64,000 nt of DNA from DASPKT01 sp035626475 (GTDB taxonomy: Bacteria; Pseudomonadota; Alphaproteobacteria; Azospirillales; Azospirillaceae). Below the pieces are notes generated by a model that saw only the letters and a program-made list of their open reading frames with translations, had not been told where the DNA came from and did not search any database. The stretch's first letter is position 1; every line of letters starts with the position of its first letter. Both the position numbers and the translations under genes were made by a program. Where the stretch lies: positions 99,396 through 163,395 of the forward strand of contig DASPNP010000041.1 of the NCBI GenBank assembly GCA_035626475.1, written 5' to 3'. Positions 27,181 through 36,314 of this stretch are shown piece after piece.

Positions 27181-28833
27181 TCAGACGGCCAGCGCGCTGA
27201 CCTCCGGCGCCGCGCCCCGCTCGCGGTTGAACAGCGAGATGCCGTCCAGATGGTTCGGCGCCGGCGCGCCCATCAGCTGCAGGATGGTGGGGGCGAGGTC
27301 GACGCCGTGGCCGGCGGGCAGCTCGCCCGGCTCGATCCCCGGGCCGGCGGCCAGCAGGAAGCCTTCCGAGGTGTGGCTGCCGGTGCGGCGGTAGGGCACC
27401 GGGCCGATGCGGCCGGTGACCGGCCCCTCGGCCACGTCGGCCGGCACGCTCTCCCACTCCACCACCAGGTCGGCGTCGGGCAGGCGGGGATCGCTGTCCA
27501 GCGCCGACTTGCGGGTGCGCACGACGTTCTTGGCGATCTTCCGGCCGTTGCGCGGGTTCACCAGGGCCATGATCTCGGCCGTGATCTCGTCGCAGACCTT
27601 GTCGTAGTCGGCGGGATCGACGATGCCGTGCGCCTCGCGGCCCTTCAGGTTGATGCGGACATAGCCGTCGGCGAAGGTCGGCAGGGCGAAGGCCTTCATC
27701 CGGGGCCAGCAGTTGGCGTACCAGCTGGCCGGCATGAACTCGATGCCGCCGGCGGCCTTGGGGTGCGCCGGGCCGTCGCCGGAGCCGATGATCCGCTCCA
27801 GCTGCCAGGAATAGTCGAACCGCACCTTGCTGCGGACGAAGCGGCGCAGCGGGTTCCAGTCCTCCTTGCGGGCGTAGATCTCCGACGCCCAGTGGCGCTT
27901 GCGGATCAGCGTCGTCGGCTCGGGCAGCGGGCCGCCCTTCTCCCCCTTGGCGAAGGCGGCCTTGCCGAAGCTCATGCGGTAGAGCAGCTCCGACAGGAAG
28001 AACATGCTGGGCACGTCCATGGAGTTGCCCTCCATGCCGTGGGCGGAGAAGACCACCACGCGGGCGTCCTTGGGCGCCGCCTCCAGGATGCGGCCCATGG
28101 CGCGGTCGATCTCCTGCTGCACCAGCAGCAGCGGGTCCGGCCTATCAGGCGTCGGCGCGCGGTAGAGCGGATGGTCCGGCTGCGACAGGTGCCACAGCGC
28201 GTGGCCGGCCGAGTGCGGCTCGCCGAACATGGTCAGGAACAGGTCCCAGCGGTCGCGGCCCAGCAGGTCGACGCAGATGTCGGCGCGCCGGCGGATGCCG
28301 GTGACCATGGCGTCGACCATCCACTGCTCGCGGTGGGTCTCCCAGGGCTCGAGATTGTCCTTCTCGAAGGCCGGGTGCTCGCCGTACTTGGCCACCAGCT
28401 CGTCCATCAGGCCGCGCGGCAGCGAGGCGGTCGGGTGCTGCGGGCTGTGCGCGCCCCAGGCCAGCGCCTGGATGCCGTTCACCTGGTCCGACAGCTTGGC
28501 GTGCGGCATGTCGAAGACGGCGATCTTGTAGTCCTGCCCCAGCGCGTAGAAGGGGCGGACCTCCTCGAAGTCGTAGGCGCCGGTCTGGGTGGTCGTGTAG
28601 CTCTTCGGGTCGTACTTGATCGGCGTCCAGTAGCCGGTCTTCTGCGGCGTGCTGCCGGTGAGGAAGGTGGTCCAGGGCAGCTCGGCCGAGTAGACCGCGA
28701 AATTCTCCAGCCGCGCCCGCGCGCCCTCCTGGCGCAGCTTGGCCAGCACGGGCAGCTTGCCCTCCGCGATCCAGCGGTCGACCAGCGTGTGTTCGGCGGA
28801 GTCGAGGCCGATGGCGATGACCGGTTGGCCCAT
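27181..28833 (-). CDS. Alkaline phosphatase superfamily phosphodiesterase/nucleotide pyrophosphatase-like protein
   Basis: A 550-residue cytoplasmic-looking enzyme of the alkaline phosphatase superfamily. The N-terminus VIAIGLDSAEHTLVDRWIAE carries the first metal-binding Asp. The nucleophile region is near residue 50, SAELPWTTFLTGSTPQKTGY (Thr of WTTF). A second metal site is DLFLTMFGEPHSAGHALWHL, a third is VVFSAHGMEG, and the C-terminal HTSEGFLLAAGPGI and GHGVDLAPTILQLMG complete the pattern. It resembles type I phosphodiesterases near polysaccharide and glycosyltransferase genes. No signal peptide is present. The substrate is unknown; a phosphorylated or lipid-linked sugar intermediate is possible from its place between the Wzc gene and a GT2 gene. 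Confidence 0.82.
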   Translation of the reverse strand: MGQPVIAIGLDSAEHTLVDRWIAEGKLPVLAKLRQEGARARLENFAVYSAELPWTTFLTGSTPQKTGYWTPIKYDPKSYTTTQTGAYDFEEVRPFYALGQDYKIAVFDMPHAKLSDQVNGIQALAWGAHSPQHPTASLPRGLMDELVAKYGEHPAFEKDNLEPWETHREQWMVDAMVTGIRRRADICVDLLGRDRWDLFLTMFGEPHSAGHALWHLSQPDHPLYRAPTPDRPDPLLLVQQEIDRAMGRILEAAPKDARVVVFSAHGMEGNSMDVPSMFFLSELLYRMSFGKAAFAKGEKGGPLPEPTTLIRKRHWASEIYARKEDWNPLRRFVRSKVRFDYSWQLERIIGSGDGPAHPKAAGGIEFMPASWYANCWPRMKAFALPTFADGYVRINLKGREAHGIVDPADYDKVCDEITAEIMALVNPRNGRKIAKNVVRTRKSALDSDPRLPDADLVVEWESVPADVAEGPVTGRIGPVPYRRTGSHTSEGFLLAAGPGIEPGELPAGHGVDLAPTILQLMGAPAPNHLDGISLFNRERGAAPEVSALAV

Positions 28834-29138
28834 GGGTCAGGTCCCCTTTGACGGCGGCGCTTATTGAACAGGACGGGCGTCGGCGCCACATGGGGCACCG
28901 CACGTCCGGACAGGACATGAACACGGACGGGCGCCGCGGGGTCCCCGCTCCGCCATGCGGCAGAACGACCTATCCGGAGGCGCTAATCTTCCAGAGCAGG
29001 TGTTGCCGGGGCGCTACTCATGGCGGTAATGCGGCTGGCGCGGCCGCAGGGGGCAGGAACCATGGGTAAGTTCCTTTCGTTCTACAGGTGCCCGGCCCGC
29101 GTGTCGGGCAAGCCATTCCTTCCGACCGTGAGGAAGAC
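28834..29138. other. Divergent promoter region without a gene
   Basis: A 305-base gap between the phosphatase-superfamily gene and the divergent GT2 gene. It must hold promoters for both. Nothing stands out apart from a few less GC-rich patches (GCTTATTGAACAGG near 28860 and TACTCATGGCGGTAATG near 29022). Short open frames here show no coding character. Confidence 0.4.
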
Positions 29139-30161
29139 GTGACCGTCGACACCGCCGCCCGGTACCCCCAGGTCACCCCGTCCATAAGCGCCGTCATCTG
29201 CACCCACAACCGGTCCGACCATCTGCGCAAAGCCATCGCCAGCCTGCAGGCGCAGGATCTGCCGGCGGACGCCTTCGAGATCATCGTCGTGGACAACGGC
29301 TCCACCGACGATACGCGCTCGGTCGTGGACGAGTTCGCCGAGGCGCCGCACCCGGTGCTCTATTTCCACGAGCCGGTGCTGGGGCTGTCGCGGGCCCGCA
29401 ACACCGGCTGGAAGCTCGCCCGGGCGCCCCTGGTGGCCTATCTGGACGACGACGCCATCGCCGCGCCGGACTGGCTGTCCCGGCTGATCGACGCCTTCGC
29501 CGACCTGCGCTGGCGGTCCGGCTGCGTCGGCGGGCGGATCGAGGGCAACTGGGAGGCGCCGCGCCCCTCCTGGCTGCACCAGGGCCTGCTGCCCTGCCTG
29601 ACCGTGATCGAATGGGACCGGACCGAGCGCTGCCCGACCCGGGACGGCATCTTCGTCGCCGGCGCCAACATCGCCTTCCGCCGCGAGCTGCTGGAACAGG
29701 CGGGCGGGTTCGCCGAGAATCTGGGCCGCAAGGGCGGCAACCTGCTCTCGGCCGAGGAGCGCGACATGGCCGAGCGCATCGAGGCGCTGGGCTACACCAC
29801 GATCTACGACCCGCACGCCACGGTGAAGCACTGGGTCGGGCGCGAGCGGCTGACCCGCCAATGGTTCCTGGAGCGCGCGCGCTGGCAGGGCATTTCCGAC
29901 GCGGCGGTGCGGATGAACCGCGGCGCCGGGCTGGTCGGCCGGCTCGGCGGCGTGGCCCAGGTGCTGACCCGCTGGCAGTTCCTGAAGAACGTCGCGCTGC
30001 GCGCCGCCGCCGCCGTGGCGCCGGACCAGCCGCGCCTGTTCGTCGCCCGCTTCGACGTGATGCGCCACCTGTCCTGCGCCGCCTCCCTGCTCAAGGGCAT
30101 GCCGCCGGGAAAGCCTGAGTCGGTGGCCGCGCGCACGGTCGCGTCGGCGCCAAGCGCCTGA
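29139..30161 (+). CDS. Family 2 glycosyltransferase
   Basis: A 340-residue GT-A fold enzyme. The nucleotide-binding start is ISAVICTHNRSDHLRKAIAS, the first Asp-rich site IIVVDNGSTDDTRS, and the metal-binding DXD equivalent LVAYLDDDAIAAPDW near residue 105. A second acidic site, SAEERDMAERIEALGY, lies near residue 205. No transmembrane segment is seen, so it is a cytoplasmic transferase, probably for envelope or exopolysaccharide. The GTG at 29139 has an upstream AGGAAG and the conserved domain begins 14 residues later; a GTG at 29088 would add 17 residues of no obvious character. It precedes hldE, with a hairpin between them. Confidence 0.87.
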   Translation: MTVDTAARYPQVTPSISAVICTHNRSDHLRKAIASLQAQDLPADAFEIIVVDNGSTDDTRSVVDEFAEAPHPVLYFHEPVLGLSRARNTGWKLARAPLVAYLDDDAIAAPDWLSRLIDAFADLRWRSGCVGGRIEGNWEAPRPSWLHQGLLPCLTVIEWDRTERCPTRDGIFVAGANIAFRRELLEQAGGFAENLGRKGGNLLSAEERDMAERIEALGYTTIYDPHATVKHWVGRERLTRQWFLERARWQGISDAAVRMNRGAGLVGRLGGVAQVLTRWQFLKNVALRAAAAVAPDQPRLFVARFDVMRHLSCAASLLKGMPPGKPESVAARTVASAPSA

Positions 30162-30190
30162 GGCCCTGACGGGCTGAACCTTCCGGAGGG

Positions 30191-30221
30191 GGCCGGGTGC
30201 CGGGCTGGCGCCCGGCCCCGC
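30191..30221 (+). terminator. GC-rich hairpin between the GT2 gene and hldE
   Basis: A 9-bp stem (GGGGCCGGG with CCCGGCCCC) begins 29 bases after the GT2 stop codon. No T-run follows, so it may be a Rho-dependent or partial terminator, or simply an mRNA hairpin. Confidence 0.4.
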
Positions 30222-30240
30222 CTGCTTGTACAAGGGTCGC

Positions 30241-31692
30241 ATGAGCGATCTCACCGCCCTGATCGCCGCGCTGCGCGGCGCCCCCGTCCTGTGCGTCGGC
30301 GACGCCATGCTGGACCGCTTCACCGTCGGCACGGTGGAGCGCATCTCGCCCGAGGCCCCCATCCCCGTGCTGCGGGTGGAGCGGGAAAGCCTGACGCTGG
30401 GCGGCGCCGGCAACGTCGCCTGCAACCTGGCCGCCCTCGGCGCCTCCGTCCGCTTCCTCTCCGTCGTCGGCGACGATCCGGAAGGGGCGACGCTGTCGGC
30501 GCTGGCGGCCGAGCGGCTGGACGGCGGCGCGGAGCTGCTGGTCGAGCCCGGCCGGCAGACCGGCGTGAAGACCCGCTTCCTCGCCGGCGGCCAGCAGCTG
30601 CTGCGCGCCGACCGGGAGACGGTGGCGGCCGTGTCGGCCGAGACCGCATCCCGCCTGCTGGCCCGCGCCCTGGACATCATGCCCGGCGTGCGGGCGGTGA
30701 TCCTATCCGACTACGGCAAGGGCGTTCTCGCCGACGGGCTGCTGCGCGCGATCATCGACGCGGCGAAGGCGGCCGGCCTGCCGGTTCTGGTCGATCCCAA
30801 GGGCAGCGACTACCGCCGCTACCGCGGCGCCGGCATCGTCACCCCCAACCGCAAGGAGCTGGCCCAGGCCAGCGGCCTGCCCGTCGGCACCGACGCCCAG
30901 GTGGAGAAGGCCTGCCGCCTGCTGATGCGCGACTGCGGCCTGGGCGCCGTCGTCGCCACCCGCAGCGAGCAGGGCATGAGCGTGGTAGCCGAGACATCGG
31001 TCCACCATCTGCCGGCCGAGGCGCGCGAGGTGTTCGACGTGTCGGGCGCCGGCGACACGGTGGTGGCGGCGCTGGCAGCGGCACTGGCCGCAGGTGCCGC
31101 GCTGCCGGACGCCGCCCGCCTCGCCAACCTCGCCGCCGGCATCGTCGTCGCCAAGGTCGGCACCGCCGTGGTGCGCCCGGACGAGCTGGCCGCCGCGCTG
31201 AACCGCCAGGGTTGGGAGGCGGCCGGGGCCAAGGTCCTGTCGCGCGCCGCCGCGGTGGAGCGGGTGGAGGCCTGGCGCCGCCAGGGCCGCCGCGTCGGCT
31301 TCACCAACGGCTGCTTCGACCTGCTGCATCCCGGCCATATCTCGCTGCTGGGCCAGGCGCGGGCCGCCTGCGACCGTCTGGTGGTGGGGCTGAACAGCGA
31401 CGCCTCGGTCAAGCGCCTGAAGGGCGAGAGCCGCCCGGTGCAGGGCGAGGCCGCCCGCGCCACCGTCCTGGCCTCGCTCGCCTCGGTCGACCTGGTGGTG
31501 CTGTTCGGGGAGGACACGCCGCTCGCCCTCATCGAGGCGCTGCGGCCCGACGTGCTGGTCAAGGGCGCCGACTACACCATCGACAAGGTGGTGGGCGCCG
31601 ATCTGGTGCAGGGCTGGGGCGGCCGGGTGGTGCTGGCCGATCTGGTCGAGGGGCAGAGCACGACGAAGACCATCGCCAAGATGCAGGGCTAG
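30241..31692 (+). CDS. hldE: Bifunctional heptose-7-phosphate kinase / heptose-1-phosphate adenylyltransferase
   Basis: A 483-residue two-domain enzyme of the ADP-heptose pathway for LPS inner core. The kinase domain (about residues 1-320, ribokinase family) has [30 protein letters not shown] and the anion-hole signature [19 protein letters not shown]. The adenylyltransferase domain (about 345-483) has [20 protein letters not shown] and [19 protein letters not shown]. The length fits E. coli HldE. The ATG at 30241 is chosen over a TTG five codons upstream. Its TAG stop and the stop of mmcB on the other strand overlap within the palindrome CTAG. Confidence 0.95.
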   Translation: MSDLTALIAALRGAPVLCVGDAMLDRFTVGTVERISPEAPIPVLRVERESLTLGGAGNVACNLAALGASVRFLSVVGDDPEGATLSALAAERLDGGAELLVEPGRQTGVKTRFLAGGQQLLRADRETVAAVSAETASRLLARALDIMPGVRAVILSDYGKGVLADGLLRAIIDAAKAAGLPVLVDPKGSDYRRYRGAGIVTPNRKELAQASGLPVGTDAQVEKACRLLMRDCGLGAVVATRSEQGMSVVAETSVHHLPAEAREVFDVSGAGDTVVAALAAALAAGAALPDAARLANLAAGIVVAKVGTAVVRPDELAAALNRQGWEAAGAKVLSRAAAVERVEAWRRQGRRVGFTNGCFDLLHPGHISLLGQARAACDRLVVGLNSDASVKRLKGESRPVQGEAARATVLASLASVDLVVLFGEDTPLALIEALRPDVLVKGADYTIDKVVGADLVQGWGGRVVLADLVEGQSTTKTIAKMQG

Positions 31693-32162
31693 CGCCCCCG
31701 GCTGGGATCCTCGATCCGGTGCAGGCGCTGGCCGGCGGTGAGGGCGACGCGCAGGGTTAGGGCCTTGCGCCGCGCGGGGTTCAGCTTGGCGACCGGGCTT
31801 TCGCGCAGCACCTCGGCGCCGTAGCCGTCCGCCACCATCAGCCCGCATTCCTCGGGGATCAGCTCCTGCGGGAAGTCGGCGTCGACGGCGAAGTAGAAGG
31901 CGTCGCACCATTCCAGATACTCGTGCCACTTGCCGTCGCTGCGGAAGTCCGGCACGCCGCTCTTCACCTCGACGATGATGATCTCGCCTGAGTCATTGAT
32001 CGCCAGGATGTCGGCCCGGCGCCCGCTCGCGAGCGTGAACTCCGCCAGCGTGGCATAACCCCGGTCGAGCAGCGCGCGGCGCACCCCCCGGCAGATGGCG
32101 AGCGCGGGCTCGGTGCCCGGACGGACGGCTGTATTCGTGAAAGGCGATGAAGGCAGGCCCAT
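31689..32162 (-). CDS. mmcB: MmcB-family DNA repair protein (putative nuclease)
   Basis: A roughly 157-residue protein. The core has the layout of a PD-(D/E)XK-type nuclease: [20 protein letters not shown], then [11 protein letters not shown] with the acidic residue, then [16 protein letters not shown] with the E-x-K pair. This matches the alphaproteobacterial MmcB family, tied to mitomycin C resistance and SOS-linked repair in Caulobacter. Both ATG 32162 and an upstream ATG at 32207 are possible, the shorter giving [16 protein letters not shown]. It is convergent with hldE, and repeat family C copy 2 lies upstream, between it and aroB. Confidence 0.85.
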   Translation of the reverse strand: MGLPSSPFTNTAVRPGTEPALAICRGVRRALLDRGYATLAEFTLASGRRADILAINDSGEIIIVEVKSGVPDFRSDGKWHEYLEWCDAFYFAVDADFPQELIPEECGLMVADGYGAEVLRESPVAKLNPARRKALTLRVALTAGQRLHRIEDPSRGR

Positions 32163-32280
32163 GCTGGCGCGACTCGGAATCGGCAAAAGCGTACGTATCA
32201 AGAACATACGCCGGCCGACGAGTCCAGGCGCAGGCCGCCGCACCTCGAAATCGCGGCGCGCCCTCGGCAGCGTTGAGGGT

Positions 32281-32402
32281 GTGCGTCCTTCGACAGGCTC
32301 AGGATGAGGAGGTTGTTGCTGCTCCCGGTGAGCTTGCCCAGAGTGAAACCAGGAGTGCCTGGCTTCCCCCATCCCTCATGCTGAGCTTGTCGAAGCACGC
32401 AC
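32281..32402. repeat. Repeat family C, copy 2 (122 bp)
   Basis: Ends GTGCGTCCTTCGACAGGCTC and the inverse of GAGCTTGTCGAAGCACGCAC match those of the copy at 18165-18321. Only one copy of the 16-base end unit is present here. The central GAAACCAGGAGTGCCTGGC is the inverted form of the centre of copy 1, so the middle segment is flipped relative to flanking genes. It ends six bases before the aroB stop. Confidence 0.85.
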
Positions 32403-32408
32403 CACGGA

Positions 32409-33545
32409 TCAGCCGGCCAGGAACGCGTCCAGCGTCTCACGCACCGGACCCGGGTCCACGTCCTTGGCGACGAAGCTCCGGCCGATGCCGCGCGCCAGGA
32501 TGAAGGTCAGGCGGCCGCCCTCGACCTTCTTGTCCTTGCCCATGTGGGCCAGCAGCCGGTCGGCGGTCCAGTCGCCGCGCGACAGGTGGGCGATGCCGGT
32601 GGGCAGGCCCATCGCTTCCAGGTGCCGGCGCATGCGGTCCAGGTCGGCGGGCGGGCAGAGCCCCAGCCGCACCGACAGGTCGAAGGCCATGACCATGCCG
32701 ATGGCGACGGCCTCGCCATGCAGCAGGCGGCCGTCGAAATGGCACTCCGCCTCCAGCGCGTGGCCGAAGGTGTGGCCGAGATTGAGCAAGGCGCGCACGC
32801 CGCCCTCGCGCTCGTCGGCACCGACGATGGCGGCCTTGGCGGCGACGCTCTCCTCCACCGCGCGGATGCGGGCGGGCACGTCGCCGTCGATGACCCGGGC
32901 GCCGTCCGTCTCCAGCCAGGCGAAGAAGTCCGGCCGGTCGATCAGCCCGTACTTGACCACCTCGGCATAGCCGGCCAGCAGCTCGCGCCGGGGCAGCGTG
33001 TCGAGGGCGCCCGTGTCGGCCAGCACCAGGCGGGGCTGGTGGAAGGCGCCGACCAGATTCTTGCCATGGCTGCTGTTGATGCCGGTCTTGCCGCCGACCG
33101 AGCTGTCCACCTGGGACAGCAGCGTGGTCGGCACCTGCAGGAAATCGATGCCGCGCAGCGCCACGGCGGCCGCGAAGCCGCCCAGGTCGCCGATGACCCC
33201 GCCGCCCAACGCCACCAGCACGCTGCCGCGCTCGATCCCGCGCGACAGCAGCTCCTCCAGCACCTGCTCGAGATGGGCAAAGCTCTTCGTCGCCTCGCCG
33301 GCCGGCACCACGATGGGCGCCTCGACCCGGCAGCCGGCGTCGGCCAGCGAGCGGGTCAGCAGCTCCAGATGGATGCCCGCCACCGTGGCGTCGGTCAGGG
33401 GGATGAGCCGGCGGCTCCCCAGCAGCGTCTTCACCTGCGCCCCGGCCCGCCCGATCAGGCCGGGGCCGATCAGGATGTCGTAGCCGCGCTCGCCCAGATC
33501 CACGCGGACCTTGGACTCAGCAGGGAATACCGCAGGGTCGCTCAT
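32409..33545 (-). CDS. aroB: 3-dehydroquinate synthase
   Basis: A 378-residue NAD- and metal-dependent enzyme converting DAHP to 3-dehydroquinate, the second step of the shikimate pathway. The nucleotide-binding GGGVIGDLGGFAAAVALRG and the signature QVPTTLLSQVDSSVGGKTGI are intact, as are the metal ligands in YAEVVKYGL (Glu) and LNLGHTFGHALE (His). The start ATG overlaps the aroK stop by four bases, so the two are translationally coupled and the longer open frame upstream is not used. aroK-aroB pairing is the common proteobacterial arrangement. Confidence 0.96.
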   Translation of the reverse strand: MSDPAVFPAESKVRVDLGERGYDILIGPGLIGRAGAQVKTLLGSRRLIPLTDATVAGIHLELLTRSLADAGCRVEAPIVVPAGEATKSFAHLEQVLEELLSRGIERGSVLVALGGGVIGDLGGFAAAVALRGIDFLQVPTTLLSQVDSSVGGKTGINSSHGKNLVGAFHQPRLVLADTGALDTLPRRELLAGYAEVVKYGLIDRPDFFAWLETDGARVIDGDVPARIRAVEESVAAKAAIVGADEREGGVRALLNLGHTFGHALEAECHFDGRLLHGEAVAIGMVMAFDLSVRLGLCPPADLDRMRRHLEAMGLPTGIAHLSRGDWTADRLLAHMGKDKKVEGGRLTFILARGIGRSFVAKDVDPGPVRETLDAFLAG

Positions 33546-34108
33546 GTGCCGGACCGCCTCATCTGATCGCCCGAGAGATGGATGGCGAGCTTGTCGATGA
33601 CCCGCTCCACCGTCTCCTCCGCCGGGCGGTCGTCGCTGTCCACCGTCAGGTCCGCCTCGGCATAGACGGGATAGCGCACATCGATGAGGTTCTGAAGGAT
33701 CTCGCGCGGGTCGCCCTGCTTCAGAAGCGGGCGGTTGTCGCGGCGCGCGGTGCGCTGCACCAGCAGATCCAGCGGCGCCTTCAGCCAGATGGACAGGCCG
33801 CGGTCGCGGATCAGCGCCCGGGTCGCCGGGTCCATGAAGGCGCCGCCACCGGTGGAAAGCACCTGCACCGGCTGCTCCAGCAGGCGGGCGATGACCCGCC
33901 GCTCGCCGTCGCGGAAGGCGGCCTCGCCATAGCGGTCGAAGATCTCGTTGATGCTGCAGCCCGCCGCCTGCTCGATCTCCTGGTCGGCGTCGACGAAGGG
34001 CAGGTGCAGGCGCGAGGCCAGCCGCTTGCCGATGCTGGTCTTGCCGGCGCCCATCAGTCCGATGAGCACGATGGTGCGCGGAATGCGCGGCAGCCCGGCG
34101 CCCCTCAT
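33542..34108 (-). CDS. aroK: Shikimate kinase
   Basis: A 188-residue P-loop kinase that phosphorylates shikimate with ATP. The Walker A motif is IVLIGLMGAGKTSIGKRLA near residue 14; the shikimate-binding DADQEIEQAAG and the glycine-rich STGGGAFM follow; RRDNRPLL is the lid region. The length is normal. It lies upstream of aroB with a four-base overlap. About 275 bases separate it from the divergent small membrane-protein gene at 34385; that gap holds no recognisable gene, only GC-rich promoter sequence. Confidence 0.94.
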   Translation of the reverse strand: MRGAGLPRIPRTIVLIGLMGAGKTSIGKRLASRLHLPFVDADQEIEQAAGCSINEIFDRYGEAAFRDGERRVIARLLEQPVQVLSTGGGAFMDPATRALIRDRGLSIWLKAPLDLLVQRTARRDNRPLLKQGDPREILQNLIDVRYPVYAEADLTVDSDDRPAEETVERVIDKLAIHLSGDQMRRSGT

Positions 34109-34384
34109 GCCCGGCCCCCATTGACCGGGGCCGAAGCGGGGCGGGCGCTGGCGTTGCAAGGCACCGGGGCGGGCGCTAGAGTGCGGGGCGCGTAAGGCAT
34201 GTCTCTCTTGCGGGCCGTTGCTGTCGCGGTGGTGGGCCTCATCTGGCCGGCGCCCCTCATAGCACGGAACGGCCGGCCTGTCCCAACCCCGCCGGACGCG
34301 CGCCCAACCCTTGTCCCAGGTCCGGCCCCTTTCCCGTCCCACCCGGCCAGTTCCACCTGTCCCGCCCGTCACGCACGAAGGCCC

Positions 34385-34525
34385 ATGAGCAAGCTGATCC
34401 AGATCATCCTCGCCCTCATCGCCCTGCTGGTGGTGGGCACCGTCATCTTCCTCGGCACCTGGGACATGCCGGCGCCGAAGGCCCCGGTGGAGCGGGTCGT
34501 CCCCAACGACAAGCTGCCGCAATGA
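34385..34525 (+). CDS. 46-residue single-span membrane protein
   Basis: A very small protein with one hydrophobic helix from about residue 5 to 27 (LIQIILALIALLVVGTVIFL) and a short charged tail containing a PAPKAPVERV segment. It resembles the tiny inner-membrane proteins that precede larger envelope genes in this lineage. The coupling supports its reality: its TGA stop overlaps the ATG of the next gene (ATGA at 34522). Function is unknown. Confidence 0.65.
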   Translation: MSKLIQIILALIALLVVGTVIFLGTWDMPAPKAPVERVVPNDKLPQ

Positions 34526-36309
34526 GGACCGGCGCGCTCGCCGGGCTGACGGCGCTGCTGCTCGCGGGTACCGCCATGGCGCAGCAGGGCGGCCCGATCC
34601 GCCTGGGACCGCCCCCTTCGGCGAATGCCGCCGTGCAGCCGGTGGAACCGGCGCCGCTGCCGCCCCCGGCCGCAGCCTCGCCCGACCAGCCGACGGTCGA
34701 GCGCCAGCCCCTGCCCGATGCCCCGCCGCCCGCCGCCCCCGGCACCCGCCGCCCCTCGGGGCTGGAGGTGCAGGAGCTGGGGGCGCTGAGCGCCGAAGGC
34801 GCCGGCCCGCTCTCGCCGAACGACAGCGGCTTCGGCACCAACCTCTGGGCCGGCACGCCGCGCCCGCTGGTGGAGCAGCTGCTGCCGCTGGTGCCCGGCC
34901 GCAGCACCAGCGCCGCCACCCGCGACCTCGCCCGCCGCCTGCTGCTGAGCGGCGGCGCCGTGCCGCAGGGCGACAAAGGCAAGCGCAACCTCGCCGGGCT
35001 GCGGCTGGAGCGGGTGGCGCTGATGGGCGACGCCGCCGCCGCCAACGCCCTGGTCGCCGCGGCCGAGCCGGCGCTGGAGGATGAGGACGCCGCCCGCGCC
35101 TGGATGGATGTGAACCTGCTGGCCGGCGACCGCGACGCCGCCTGCGGCAAGGTCGCCGGGTTGCTGGGCCGCTTCCAGCATCCGGAATGGCAGATGTACC
35201 AGGTGGTCTGCCAGGTGCAGGCCGGCCAGGCCGCCAACATCGGGCTGGGCATCGATCTGCTGCGCGAGCAGGGGGTGAAGGACGACCTGTTCTTCCGCCT
35301 GGCAGAGGCCACCGCCGCCGGCCAGAAGCAGCCGGTCAAGGGTGTGACCGACCTGACGCCGACGCAGCTGGCCCTCATCCGCGCCTCCGGCCGCGGCCTG
35401 CCGCCCGAGGCCAAGGTGGACGACCCGGCCGAGCTGGCGGCGCTGGCCCTGGCGGCGGAGACGCCGCTGGCCGTCCGCCTGCCCGCCGCCGAGCGCGCCG
35501 CCGCCTATGGCGCGCTGCCCGCCCGCGAGCTGGCCACCATCTACAAGGCGGTGAAGGCCAACCCGGCCGAGTTGACCGACGCCGCCGTGGCGTCCGATCC
35601 CCGCAAGGCGGGACAGGCCCGCGGCCTGCTGTACCAGGCCATGACCGCCGAGCAGGACCCGGCCGCCAAGGCCGCGCTGGTCGCCAGGGCCATGGCCCTG
35701 TCCGACGCATCATCCCTGTCCGGCGCCTATGGCGAGCTGCTGGCGCAGGAGGTGGCGGTGCTGCCCCCGGGCGGCACTCTCGGCAGCTTCGCCCCGGCCG
35801 CCGCCCGGCTGCTGCTGCTGCAGGGACGGCCCGACCTCGCCCGCGGCTGGGTGGAGCAGGCGCAGCGCGACGCCGCCGGCTGGGACAGGCTGTGGCCGCT
35901 GGCGGTGCTGGGCGGCCTCGCCCGGCCGACGGAGATCGACATCGGCGCCTGGCTGGACCGGCTGGACGTGGCCAACAACGCCGATTCCCGCGCCGCCGCC
36001 GGCTCCGTCCTGGCGCTGCTGGCGGCAAGCGGCGAGCCGGTGGACGCCAACGCCCGCGCCCGGCTGATCGGCGGCCCGGGCATCCGGGGCACCGTGCCCG
36101 ACGTGACGGTCTGGCAGCGCCTGGGGGAAGCGGGCGAGGCCCGCCGCGCCGGCGAGGCGGCGCTGCTGGCCCTGGCCCTGCTGGGGGAGAACGGCACCGC
36201 CTCGGCGCTCACCACCGCCCATGCGGTGCAGGCGCTGAGCGCCGCCGGCCTGCGCGACCCCGCCCGGCGCCTGGCGCTGGAGGCGGCCGCCGCGCGGCTG
36301 CCGATGTGA
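34522..36309 (+). CDS. Large exported alanine-rich protein of unknown function
   Basis: A 595-residue protein that I do not recognise. Residues 1-20 form a signal peptide (MRTGALAGLTALLLAGTAMA). A proline-rich linker to about residue 75 is followed by a long, alanine- and leucine-rich helical region with repeating segments such as ALVAAAEPALEDEDAARAW and ARLLLLQGRPDLARGWVEQA. These look like degenerate helical-hairpin (TPR/Sel1-like) repeats. No catalytic motif was found. It is coupled to the small membrane protein before it and lies only five bases ahead of xerD. A periplasmic scaffold role is a guess. Confidence 0.7.
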   Translation: MRTGALAGLTALLLAGTAMAQQGGPIRLGPPPSANAAVQPVEPAPLPPPAAASPDQPTVERQPLPDAPPPAAPGTRRPSGLEVQELGALSAEGAGPLSPNDSGFGTNLWAGTPRPLVEQLLPLVPGRSTSAATRDLARRLLLSGGAVPQGDKGKRNLAGLRLERVALMGDAAAANALVAAAEPALEDEDAARAWMDVNLLAGDRDAACGKVAGLLGRFQHPEWQMYQVVCQVQAGQAANIGLGIDLLREQGVKDDLFFRLAEATAAGQKQPVKGVTDLTPTQLALIRASGRGLPPEAKVDDPAELAALALAAETPLAVRLPAAERAAAYGALPARELATIYKAVKANPAELTDAAVASDPRKAGQARGLLYQAMTAEQDPAAKAALVARAMALSDASSLSGAYGELLAQEVAVLPPGGTLGSFAPAAARLLLLQGRPDLARGWVEQAQRDAAGWDRLWPLAVLGGLARPTEIDIGAWLDRLDVANNADSRAAAGSVLALLAASGEPVDANARARLIGGPGIRGTVPDVTVWQRLGEAGEARRAGEAALLALALLGENGTASALTTAHAVQALSAAGLRDPARRLALEAAAARLPM

Positions 36310-36314
36310 CGGGG

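Noticed and set aside
35187..36314. Apparent long N-terminal extension of XerD (704 codons in all).
   Set aside because: The upstream part overlaps the exported-protein gene out of frame and is low-complexity Arg/Gly/Ala. XerD homology and a plausible ATG begin at 36315.
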